Of a stretch of DNA of 6,012 bases, positions 1 through 6,012 are shown one piece after another (the stretch's first letter is position 1; every line of letters starts with the position of its first letter). The DNA is from Coriobacteriaceae bacterium. Lineage in GTDB: Bacteria > Actinomycetota > Coriobacteriia > Coriobacteriales > Eggerthellaceae. A program made the translations under genes and the position numbers. Location of the stretch: assembly GCA_004555335.1 (NCBI GenBank), contig SFII01000135.1, positions 1 through 6,012 of the forward strand. The letters are read 5' to 3'. The notes under the pieces are model-generated. The model ran no database searches and was not told where the DNA came from. It saw only the letters and a program-made list of their open reading frames with translations.

Positions 1-693
1 CCGCCATTCGAGACCAAGACCGATTCGGGCGAACCTGATGGCGTATCGGTGCGGTTCATGAAGGACTTTGGCGAAGAGTACGGTTATGACGTGGTGATCG
101 AGAACACCGCGTGGGACGGCCTTATCCCCAGCCTGCAGAGCGGCAAGGCGGATTGCGTGATCAGCTCTATGACCATCACCGACGAGCGCGCGGAAGTGGT
201 CGACTTCAGCGAACCCTATGCAAACGCGCAGCTGGCACTGCTGGTGAATGCCGATTCCGATGTCGAAACCGTCGATGACCTGAATCAGCAGGGCAAGTCC
301 ATTGCGGTGAAGACCGGATCCACCGGCGACATCTACGCAACCAAGAACCTTCCGGAATGCAATATCATCCGCCTTGCCGATGAAAGCGCGTGCGTCACGG
401 AAGTGTCCCAGGGCAAAGCCGACGCCTTCATTTACGATCAGCTGACCATCTACCGCAATCAGCAGAAGAATCCCGACACCACCAAGGCCGTGTACATCCC
501 CTTCCAGGATGTCGAGAACTGGGGTATTGCGGTGAAAAAGGGTAATGCCGAACTGCTCGACCAGCTGAACGAATTCATCGAGAAGTCCAAGTCCGATGGG
601 GAATTCGATAAGCTTACCGAAAAATACCTTGCAAGCGAAAAGGAAGGTTTCGACGAGCTGGGCTTCACCTGGTTCTTCGATCTGAGCGAGTAG
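1..693 (+). CDS. Amino-acid ABC transporter substrate-binding protein, 5'-truncated by the window edge
   Basis: Extracytoplasmic receptor that captures a polar amino acid and delivers it to the permease encoded next. The frame is open from base 1. Its first visible residues, PPFET, match the usual beginning of the mature SBP_bac_3 (family 3) fold, so the GTG at 49 is internal and the true start with its signal peptide lies upstream. 230 residues are visible; family members usually have about 250-280, so only the N-terminus is missing. Family hallmarks are the TITDERAEVVDFSEPY segment (visible residues 58-73), the hinge stretch IAVKTGSTG (about 101-109), the AFIYDQ ligand-side segment (about 142-147) and WGIAVKKGN (about 174-182). 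Two cysteines eleven residues apart (visible 120 and 131) could form a disulfide. The substrate cannot be read from this sequence; glutamine, arginine, cystine or similar are all possible. It is the first visible gene of the operon, 28 bp before the permease gene. Confidence 0.92.
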   Translation, partial: PPFETKTDSGEPDGVSVRFMKDFGEEYGYDVVIENTAWDGLIPSLQSGKADCVISSMTITDERAEVVDFSEPYANAQLALLVNADSDVETVDDLNQQGKSIAVKTGSTGDIYATKNLPECNIIRLADESACVTEVSQGKADAFIYDQLTIYRNQQKNPDTTKAVYIPFQDVENWGIAVKKGNAELLDQLNEFIEKSKSDGEFDKLTEKYLASEKEGFDELGFTWFFDLSE

Positions 694-721
694 CCCTAAC
701 GAGAGCAGGTAACGAGGCAGC

Positions 722-1501
722 ATGAGAAATCCGTTCATTGCAAGCAGGGACGACGAACCGTCGAAAGGGAAGATCGCACTCAACTATCTGATCGTGTGCC
801 TGATCGTCCTCGCCGTTTTCTGGGTCGCCCTCGGGGTTATCGGATACCGGCTGGATTATTCCTTCGTTTGGAACGTTTCGGGCCGCATCGTCGACGGCTT
901 CATCCTTACCTTGCAGGTGAGTGCGGTTTCCCTTGTGTTCAGCCTGCTCTTAGGAGCTTTGGTGGCGGCAGGAAAGGGCTCGCGCGTCCTGCCGCTGCGA
1001 TACCTGTGCGATCTGTACGTGAAGATCATCCGCGGAACCCCGCTGATCATGCAGATCTACCTGTTCTTCTACATCGTGGGCACTGCGGTCGGGGTGGACG
1101 ACCGCTTCGTCTCGGGCGTGCTGATCCTTTCGGTCTTCGAAGGCGCCTATATCGCGGAAATCATCCGCGGCAGCCTGCTTTCGATCGACGGGACCCAACG
1201 TGATGCGGCGCGTGCTGTGGGTTTCACCCGGGTTCAGACCCTGCGTTTCGTTATCGTGCCGCAGATGGTCGCCCGTACCCTGCCTGCGCTGACCGGGCAG
1301 TTTGCGAGCATCGTGAAGGATTCGTCGCTGCTTTCGCTTATCTCGGTGATCGAGCTCACCCAGACCATGCGCGAAATCAGCGCGGCGAATTTCCAGCTGT
1401 TCGAGTGCTACATCCTGCTGGGTCTTCTGTACCTGCTTATCACCCTGCCCCTGGAAGCTGTCGGGCATTTCTTCGAAAAGAGGTTCGATTTTGCGCATTA
1501 G
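722..1501 (+). CDS. Amino-acid ABC transporter permease (HisM/GlnP family)
   Basis: Inner-membrane channel subunit of the polar amino-acid importer, 259 residues. A hydrophobic helix at about 19-42 precedes the conserved core. The core contains helices near 58-82, 108-123, 131-150 and 230-248, the RGTPLIMQ motif (104-111), the cytoplasmic EAA loop that docks on the ATPase (DAARAVGFTR...IVPQ, about 161-181) and KDSSLLSLI (199-207). These are standard for the PAAT (polar amino acid) permease family, which works as a homo- or heterodimer; with one permease gene visible, a homodimer is the simplest inference. The ATG at 722 has only a close, weak GAGG (714-717) before it, so translation may depend partly on the upstream gene. 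The last 11 bases overlap the start of the ATPase gene. Confidence 0.93.
   Translation: MRNPFIASRDDEPSKGKIALNYLIVCLIVLAVFWVALGVIGYRLDYSFVWNVSGRIVDGFILTLQVSAVSLVFSLLLGALVAAGKGSRVLPLRYLCDLYVKIIRGTPLIMQIYLFFYIVGTAVGVDDRFVSGVLILSVFEGAYIAEIIRGSLLSIDGTQRDAARAVGFTRVQTLRFVIVPQMVARTLPALTGQFASIVKDSSLLSLISVIELTQTMREISAANFQLFECYILLGLLYLLITLPLEAVGHFFEKRFDFAH
1476..1483 (+). promoter_or_regulatory. Ribosome binding site for the TTG-started ATPase gene
   Basis: AAAAGAGG lies inside the permease coding sequence, 7 nt before the TTG at 1491. It supports that TTG over the next in-frame ATG (1518). The later start would also remove the first beta strand of the nucleotide-binding domain (MRISIDGL). Confidence 0.7.
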
Positions 1502-2222
1502 TATCGATGGGCTGTGCATGTCCTTCGGGGGCATGCGGGTCCTTGACGGGTTCTGCTTCGATGACGAGGTGAGCACGCTTGCCGTGATCGGCCCTTCGGG
1601 AGGCGGGAAGTCGACCCTGCTTCGGATATTGGGTGGTTTGCAGAAGCCCACGTGCGGAACGGTCCGTGTCGATGGCGTTTCGGTGGAATACGACGAGCGC
1701 ACCCTGCCGGCGTACCGCGCCCAGCTGGGCTATGTTTTCCAGCAGGGCGGGCTGTTCGCCCACATGAGCGCGCTCGACAACATCGTCGTTCCCCTGTGCC
1801 AGGTGCACGGGTTTACGAAGGAGGACGCGCAGGGGCGCGCACTCGAGCTGCTCGAGCGTTTCGGACTTGCGGAATCGGCCGCCAAACTGCCCGCGCAATT
1901 ATCGGGTGGGCAGCAACAGCGTGTCGCCATTGCGCGTGCGGTTGCGCCGCGGCCCAAGCTGCTTCTGCTCGACGAACCCACAAGCGCGCTCGATCCCGTG
2001 TACACCAATGAGGTGTTGGACCTGATCGACGACCTGCGGCAGGACGGGATGCGCTTCATCATCGTGACGCATGAGATGGGCTTCGCCCGCAATGCCTGCG
2101 AGAAATGCGCCTTTTTGGCAGATGGCAAGCTATCGGAGTACGGTTGTTCTTCGGAACTGTTCGGCAACCCCCAGAGTCCCAAGCTGCAGGGTTTCCTCGC
2201 CCGCCTGCTGGAATGGAGGTAG
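1491..2222 (+). CDS. Amino-acid ABC transporter ATP-binding protein (GlnQ/HisP family)
   Basis: Cytoplasmic ATPase that powers the importer, 243 residues, the normal length for the family. All motifs are present in order: Walker A GPSGGGKST (34-42), Q-loop FQQ (83-85), signature LSGGQ (137-141), Walker B LLLLDEP (157-163), D-loop SALD (165-168) and the switch histidine in VTHEMGF (H194). VTHEMGFAR is typical of polar amino-acid ATPases. Translation starts at a TTG with a good Shine-Dalgarno site and overlaps the permease gene by 11 bp, which suggests translational coupling and matched subunit amounts. A hairpin plus T-tract follows the stop codon directly, so this is probably the last gene of the operon. 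No residue needed for ATP hydrolysis is missing. Confidence 0.94.
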   Translation: MRISIDGLCMSFGGMRVLDGFCFDDEVSTLAVIGPSGGGKSTLLRILGGLQKPTCGTVRVDGVSVEYDERTLPAYRAQLGYVFQQGGLFAHMSALDNIVVPLCQVHGFTKEDAQGRALELLERFGLAESAAKLPAQLSGGQQQRVAIARAVAPRPKLLLLDEPTSALDPVYTNEVLDLIDDLRQDGMRFIIVTHEMGFARNACEKCAFLADGKLSEYGCSSELFGNPQSPKLQGFLARLLEWR

Positions 2223-2247
2223 GGCCGCATGGTCCGGCCGTTTTTTT
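2223..2247 (+). terminator. Rho-independent terminator of the ABC importer operon
   Basis: Perfect 5-bp all-GC stem GGCCG (2223-2227) / CGGCC (2235-2239), 7-nt loop CATGGTC, then G and seven Ts (2241-2247). It begins one base after the ATPase stop codon. The stem is short but all GC and the T run is uninterrupted. It separates the importer from the restriction gene downstream. Confidence 0.65.
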
Positions 2248-2303
2248 GGAAGCGAAACCCGCATCGGCCCGTTTTCTCATTCCCTTGGCGTTATGCCCGT
2301 TCA

Positions 2304-2363
2304 GGCTGTGATCAGCCCGGGCCGGAGCATCGACGGGGCGATCCTGCGGCTGATCCTGCAGCC
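2304..2363. repeat. Cluster of small inverted and tandem repeats upstream of the restriction gene
   Basis: Two GGCTG...CAGCC inverted repeats lie at 2304-2317 (4-nt centre) and 2348-2363 (6-nt centre). In addition, GATCAGCC at 2310-2317 is the exact reverse complement of GGCTGATC at 2348-2355. A 12-bp unit is tandemly repeated with 10 of 12 identities: GATCCTGCGGCT (2340-2351) and GATCCTGCAGCC (2352-2363). The second copy sits where the -35 region of the candidate promoter would be. They may be operator sites or RNA-forming elements; the function is not shown by sequence alone. Confidence 0.5.
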
Positions 2364-2372
2364 TCGCCGATC

Positions 2373-2381
2373 TGTCATAAT
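2373..2381 (+). promoter_or_regulatory. Candidate extended -10 promoter for the restriction gene
   Basis: TGTCATAAT is an extended -10 element: TG, one spacer base, then CATAAT with five of six matches to the sigma-70-type consensus. No convincing -35 hexamer lies 17-18 bp upstream, which is tolerable for extended -10 promoters or could mean that an activator is needed. Transcription would start near 2388, giving a leader of about 30 nt before the ATG at 2418. Confidence 0.45.
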
Positions 2382-2404
2382 CGGTCCCATTGCAATGCGT
2401 TCGC

Positions 2405-2410
2405 GGAGGA
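2405..2410 (+). promoter_or_regulatory. Strong ribosome binding site fixing the start at 2418
   Basis: GGAGGA lies 7 nt before ATG 2418. The in-frame ATG at 2229 has no comparable site, lies in the loop of the terminator hairpin, and would add 63 residues of Arg/Pro-rich sequence with no resemblance to the family. Confidence 0.8.
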
Positions 2411-2417
2411 TGGTCCA

Positions 2418-5400
2418 ATGGGAAACGTGGAATACAGCGTCGTCGATTTCACTAACACGCTCCAATCGAGCTTCATCGATTCGCAGATCGAATCGGACCA
2501 GCGCTATGCCCCGCGCGTCGTCAGCAACAGTTCCCGTGCGAAGGCGAATGTGCTTTCGGTCATCAAAGGGGAGCTTGCCACCTGCGAGAGCTTCGATTTC
2601 TCCGTCGCCTTCGTCACCTCCAGCGGCATCCAGGTGCTGGTGCAGATACTTTCCGAGCTGAGGTGCCGCGGCGTGCGCGGGCGCGTGCTCACTTCCACGC
2701 TCAACAACTTCAACGACCCCGATGCGCTGCGCAAGCTGCTGGAGTTCCCCAACATAGAAACCCGTATCTACCAGGGGAACCTCCATGCGAAGGGCTACCT
2801 GTTCGACAAGGGCGAGATCTCCACCATCATCGTGGGAAGCTCAAATCTGACCCATCATGCACTCACCTGCAATAAGGAATGGAACGTGCTGTTCAAGTCC
2901 TTCCCGGGTGGCGACATGCTGCATCAGATGCGATCGGAATACGACGAGGTCTGGAACGATCCCAACACGGTTGCCGTTTCGGAAGAGTGGATTTCGGGCT
3001 ACGAGGCCTTCCGGAAGGAAGCCCAGGCGAAAACCCCCATACGTGTGGAAGGCCCTGCGTTCAGGATGGATACCCGGCACGATCAGACGGGCCTTGCCAG
3101 CGAAGCGGATGGTGCCGAAGGCGTTGCGGAAGGGGTGCCGTGCGGGATGGCCGGCGCGCAAAACGGGGGAGGGACGGGTTGCCCTTCCGCGGTCAAGCCC
3201 TGCGCTCGTGCCGAAGCGCAGCCGCAGATCGTTCCCAACAAGATGCAATCGCTCGCGCTCGATGCGCTTGCCTTGCTGCATGGCAGGCGGGAACGGCGCG
3301 CCCTGCTGGTTTCGGCGACGGGGACGGGAAAGACCTATCTTTCGGCGCTCGACGTGCGCGCGCAAAAACCCGGGCGCGTGCTCTTCGTTGCGCACCGCCA
3401 TCGCATTCCTGAGGCATCGCGGGAAAGCTTCGAGCGCGTCCTGGGTTCAAGCTATACCTATGGCATCTACGGCGGCGGCTCGGCCAAGCCCGCCGCGAGC
3501 TGCGTTTTCGCCATGGTGAGCACTTTGAGCAGGCATCTGGATGATTTCGACCCAAGGGAATTCGACTACATCATCATCGACGAAGCGCACCGGACGGGCG
3601 CGAACAGCTACCAGGCGATCCTTGCCCACTTCGAACCATCGTTTTTCCTGGGGATGACGGCAACGCCCTCGCGAACCGATGGCTATGACGTATACGGCCT
3701 GTTCAACCACGTGATCGCCTTCCGCATCACCCTGCAGGACGCCCTTGAGGAGGACATGCTCGCGCCGTTCCATTACTTCGGCATCAGCGACCTGGAGGTC
3801 GATGACCGCACGGTCGACGACATAAGCCTGTTTTCCAAATTGACCTCGCAGGAGCGGGTGCGGCATATCACTTCGAAGATCGAGGAATACACGGTCGAGA
3901 AGTCCCAGCGCCGCGGACTTATCTTCTGCAATAGGAACGAGGAGGCGGCGGTGCTCTCGCAGCGATTCAACGAAGCCGGCTATCGGACCGTTGCGGTGAG
4001 CGGCGCGGATTCCGATGAAGAGCGCAACCGCCAGATCGCACGTCTGGAACGGGGCGAGATCGAATACATCTTCTCGGTCGATATCTTCAACGAAGGCGTC
4101 GACATCCCCTCGCTCAACCAGATAATCATGCTGCGCCGTACCGATTCGGCCATCGTCTTCGTGCAGCAGCTGGGCCGAGGCCTGCGCAAATGCGAGGACA
4201 AGGAATTCACGCTCGTGCTGGACTTCATCGGCAACTATCAGCAGAACTACCTGGTGCCCATCGCGCTTTCGGGCGACCGCACGTATAACAAGGACACGCT
4301 GCGCAGGGTGGTGAAGGAGGGGAGCACCGTCATTCCCGGTTGTTCGACCATCAGCTTCGACAAGGTTTCCGAAGCGCAGATCTTCAACGCGCTTGATAAA
4401 GGCCGCTTTGGGGACACGAAGCTGATCCGGCGGGAATACCAGGAACTCAAGCAGGTTCTGGGGCGCATTCCAACCCTGCTCGATTTCGATGCGAACGAAT
4501 CGATCGATCCGAACATCATCATCGGCAAGTTCGATTCGTATGCGGCTTTCCTGCAGAAATACGAGCCCGAAGCGGGGCTGTCTTTGAATGCCGGGCAGCT
4601 GAAACTGCTCAAGTTCCTTTCCCGCAAGATCGCCAATGGTAAGCGCCGCGAGGACCTGCTGGTATTGAAACGCCTGGTGGAAAGCTCAAACGGATTCGTG
4701 GCTGCATCGAGGCCGGCGGAAGGCCTTCAACGGCGCAGGCATGATGCGGTTGCGGCGATGCTCTGCGGTTCGTTTTCGACCAGTGGCGAGGATCTGGTGG
4801 AATACCGCGACGACGGGTGGGTGCTGAGTGCCCGCTTCCAGGAGGCGCTGGGGAATGCGGGCTTCAGGGATCAGGTGATGCAGGCGATCGATTTCGGCCT
4901 GGCACGCAATAGCGCGTTGTATTCGGAGCGCTACAAGGACACCGATTTCGTGCTGAACGCCAAGTACACGCGCGAGGAGATCTGCCGCCTGCTCCGTTGG
5001 GAAAAGGAGCCGAATTACCAGAATATCGGCGGGTATTTCCACGACAAGCAGACGAACACCTTCCCGGTCTTCGTCAACTACGACAAGGACCCTTCCATCA
5101 GCATCACCACGCAGTACGAGGACCGTTTCGTTTCGGAGAACACACTCATCGCCATATCCAAGAGCAGGCGCACGCTCCAATCGCCGGAAATCAAGGCGCT
5201 TCGCAACGCAAGGGAAAACGGTATGCGCTGTTTTCTGTTCTTGCGCAAGAACAAGAACGATAAGGATGCCGGAACGGAGTTCTACTTCCTGGGCGAGATG
5301 TATCCGACAGGGCAGTTCAAGCCGATCGTCATGAGGGATACCCGGGCAGGTGCGGTGGAAATCACTTACCGGCTGGACGTGCCGGTCCGCGCCGATCTGT

Positions 5401-5438
5401 ATGAGTACTTCCTGAGCGATTTGGATGTGGTGGGTTAG
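2418..5438 (+). CDS. SauUSI-like type IV restriction enzyme: PLD nuclease, SF2 helicase, DUF3427
   Basis: Predicted ATP-dependent, modification-dependent endonuclease of 1006 residues. Domains in order: (a) PLD-like nuclease, about 40-200, with the HKD signature H123-x-K125-x4-D130 followed by GSSN (140-143); a single HKD means two chains are needed for one active site. (b) A non-conserved linker, about 205-270. (c) Superfamily-2 helicase/translocase: Walker A SATGTGKT (299-306), motif Ia region VLFVAHR (321-327), DEAH (388-391), TATP (414-417), motif V region DIFNEGVDIP (555-564), motif VI QQLGRGLRK (583-591). (d) C-terminal region of DUF3427 type, about 740-1000, ending in the family-like FYFLGEMYPTG and YRLDVPVRADLYEYF. 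Staphylococcus aureus SauUSI (about 950 aa) has this arrangement and cleaves DNA carrying 5-methyl- or 5-hydroxymethylcytosine, the C-terminal region being implicated in target recognition. All catalytic motifs look intact. No methyltransferase gene is adjacent in this window. The start at 2418 is set by GGAGGA and the upstream terminator. Actual activity and specificity are inferred; homologues of this architecture are often annotated only as DEAD/DEAH helicases. Confidence 0.88.
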   Translation: MGNVEYSVVDFTNTLQSSFIDSQIESDQRYAPRVVSNSSRAKANVLSVIKGELATCESFDFSVAFVTSSGIQVLVQILSELRCRGVRGRVLTSTLNNFNDPDALRKLLEFPNIETRIYQGNLHAKGYLFDKGEISTIIVGSSNLTHHALTCNKEWNVLFKSFPGGDMLHQMRSEYDEVWNDPNTVAVSEEWISGYEAFRKEAQAKTPIRVEGPAFRMDTRHDQTGLASEADGAEGVAEGVPCGMAGAQNGGGTGCPSAVKPCARAEAQPQIVPNKMQSLALDALALLHGRRERRALLVSATGTGKTYLSALDVRAQKPGRVLFVAHRHRIPEASRESFERVLGSSYTYGIYGGGSAKPAASCVFAMVSTLSRHLDDFDPREFDYIIIDEAHRTGANSYQAILAHFEPSFFLGMTATPSRTDGYDVYGLFNHVIAFRITLQDALEEDMLAPFHYFGISDLEVDDRTVDDISLFSKLTSQERVRHITSKIEEYTVEKSQRRGLIFCNRNEEAAVLSQRFNEAGYRTVAVSGADSDEERNRQIARLERGEIEYIFSVDIFNEGVDIPSLNQIIMLRRTDSAIVFVQQLGRGLRKCEDKEFTLVLDFIGNYQQNYLVPIALSGDRTYNKDTLRRVVKEGSTVIPGCSTISFDKVSEAQIFNALDKGRFGDTKLIRREYQELKQVLGRIPTLLDFDANESIDPNIIIGKFDSYAAFLQKYEPEAGLSLNAGQLKLLKFLSRKIANGKRREDLLVLKRLVESSNGFVAASRPAEGLQRRRHDAVAAMLCGSFSTSGEDLVEYRDDGWVLSARFQEALGNAGFRDQVMQAIDFGLARNSALYSERYKDTDFVLNAKYTREEICRLLRWEKEPNYQNIGGYFHDKQTNTFPVFVNYDKDPSISITTQYEDRFVSENTLIAISKSRRTLQSPEIKALRNARENGMRCFLFLRKNKNDKDAGTEFYFLGEMYPTGQFKPIVMRDTRAGAVEITYRLDVPVRADLYEYFLSDLDVVG

Positions 5439-5473
5439 CTAGCGGTTTGGGGTTTGCGCATGCATCCATTGCG

Positions 5474-5518
5474 GCAGGCTGGTGCCAGTGCGCACGTGAG
5501 CGGTGCGCAACGGCCTGC
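5474..5518. terminator. Stem-loop between convergent genes, possible bidirectional terminator
   Basis: An outer stem of 8 bp, including one G-T pair, joins 5474-5481 to 5511-5518. An inner perfect 7-bp stem joins TGCGCAC (5489-5495) to GTGCGCA (5503-5509) with a 7-nt loop, and a 7-nt bulge lies on the left arm. It sits about midway between two converging stop codons, where a shared terminator or mRNA-stabilising structure is expected. Neither strand has a T-tract after it, so it is not a classical intrinsic terminator. Confidence 0.4.
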
Positions 5519-5568
5519 ACCCGCGAATCAGGTGCATCATCGTTCTGGAGGATTCTGTTGCCGCGAGC

Positions 5569-6012
5569 TTAATCGTCTTCGCTTGCCTCTGCCGATTTGG
5601 TCGTGAGGTTGAACTTCAGGCTGATCGCACGCGTCGCCAAGCAGGCTCCCACGCAGGCGAATGAGCAGGCGAATTGGTTCAGATTCGCAAGCGCGCAACA
5701 GCAGTATGCGAAGGCACCGATGAAGCCTGCGATGGCGTAGTAGTCGCTGGATTTGAAGATACGCGGCGTTTCCCCGGTTAGGATGGTCGCCAGCGCGCCA
5801 CCGCCGACGGCAGTAATGGTTCCCAGCAGCACCACGTAGACTGGGTTGACGCCGGCGCTCCAGGCTTTTGCCGCGCCAGCGAGGGCGTAGAAGGCGATGG
5901 AGAGGGCGTCGGCAACGTTCAGCACCGAATCGAGGTGTCGGATGTATCCTGCACCGGAGAAAACCAAGATCGCCGCCGCAATGCAGGCGACCACCAGGGC
6001 GGGATGCTCCAT
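5569..6012 (-). CDS. TRIC/UPF0126 (YicG/YadS-like) membrane channel protein, 5'-truncated by the window edge
   Basis: C-terminal 147 residues of a trimeric intracellular cation channel (TRIC)-type integral membrane protein; bacterial members are small cation channels, although the physiological ion is often unknown. The family is about 200 residues with two related three-helix repeats. Here the end of repeat one (hydrophobic helix about 4-20) and the whole of repeat two are visible: DALSIAFYALAGAAKA (35-50), VVLLGTITAVGGGALATIL (60-78), ETPRIF (81-86), then YYAIAGFIGAFAYCCCA (91-107) and a last helix ending in RAISLKFN (128-135). The ATG at 6012 coincides with the window edge and shows no ribosome site; the missing first repeat argues that the real start is beyond it. 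Oddities: the Arg-Asp normally following the GGG motif is Ala-Thr here, and six cysteines lie between residues 104 and 124. It ends in an acidic tail, SEDD. It converges on the restriction gene and has no evident functional tie to it. Confidence 0.82.
   Translation of the reverse strand: MEHPALVVACIAAAILVFSGAGYIRHLDSVLNVADALSIAFYALAGAAKAWSAGVNPVYVVLLGTITAVGGGALATILTGETPRIFKSSDYYAIAGFIGAFAYCCCALANLNQFACSFACVGACLATRAISLKFNLTTKSAEASEDD

Noticed and set aside
49..51. GTG at 49 as the start of the substrate-binding protein
   Set aside because: The frame is open to base 1 and the upstream residues (PPFET...) belong to the conserved domain, so the gene is truncated by the window.
950..1702. 250-codon minus-strand open frame opposite the permease and ATPase genes
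   Set aside because: It runs antisense across two well-supported genes, its product is rich in Arg, His and Asp without domain pattern, and it is explained by GC-rich codon bias.
2229..2417. N-terminal 63-codon extension of the restriction gene
   Set aside because: It starts in a terminator loop, has no ribosome site, and encodes Arg/Pro-rich sequence unlike the family.
2301..2786. 161-codon minus-strand open frame over the promoter and 5' end of the restriction gene
   Set aside because: It is antisense to a strongly supported gene and lacks recognisable motifs; an antitoxin-like or antisense regulator was considered without support.
2841..3401. 186-codon minus-strand and overlapping plus-strand frames inside the restriction gene
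   Set aside because: Composition is Arg/Gly/Pro-rich, typical of shadow frames in GC-rich coding DNA.
2418..5438. Multi-gene defence island or DISARM-like system (separate PLD and helicase genes)
   Set aside because: PLD and helicase are in one polypeptide ending in a DUF3427-type region, and the neighbours are a transporter operon and a channel gene; no methyltransferase or other defence gene is visible.
5547..5571. GGAGG followed at 6 nt by TTG, resembling a translation start
   Set aside because: The frame stops after four codons (TTG CCG CGA GCT TAA), so no protein is encoded; a decayed gene end cannot be shown.
6010..6012. ATG at the window edge as the true start of the TRIC-like gene
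   Set aside because: The first repeat of the family is missing and the edge hides any upstream sequence, so the gene is treated as partial.

Overview
The window comes from a GC-rich bacterial chromosome (roughly 55-60% GC by eye). Genes are closely packed, Shine-Dalgarno sites are good, and one start codon is TTG. Style and gene content would fit a high-GC Gram-positive anaerobe, for example a Coriobacteriia-type actinobacterium, but this is an impression and nothing here fixes the taxon. No rRNA, tRNA, CRISPR array, insertion sequence or phage gene was seen.

Layout, left to right. (1) Positions 1-2222 hold the end of a three-gene, plus-strand polar amino-acid ABC importer operon: substrate-binding protein (5' end outside the window), membrane permease, and ATPase. 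The ATPase starts at a TTG inside the last codons of the permease gene, so the two are probably translationally coupled. A compact GC hairpin with a T7 tract right after the ATPase stop codon (2223-2247) probably ends this operon. (2) Positions 2248-2417 are a regulatory gap with small inverted repeats, a 12-bp tandem repeat, an extended -10 promoter element and a strong ribosome binding site. (3) Positions 2418-5438 encode a 1006-residue protein joining a phospholipase-D-type (HKD) nuclease domain, a superfamily-2 helicase/ATPase and a DUF3427-type C-terminal region. This is the layout of SauUSI, the ATP-dependent type IV restriction enzyme of Staphylococcus aureus that cuts cytosine-modified DNA. 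It stands alone: no methyltransferase or second subunit is visible, as expected for a modification-dependent enzyme. (4) Positions 5439-5568 lie between convergent genes and hold a strong interrupted stem-loop. (5) Positions 5569-6012, minus strand, are the C-terminal part of a TRIC/UPF0126 (YicG/YadS-like) membrane channel protein whose 5' end is outside the window.

The importer feeds amino acids to the cell, the large protein is probably a one-gene defence system against modified foreign DNA, and the last gene is a membrane protein with no evident link to either. The most interesting element is the self-contained nuclease-helicase gene with its own terminator-insulated, repeat-bearing promoter. 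The architecture is a known one; what may be new are its long domain linker and its control region.
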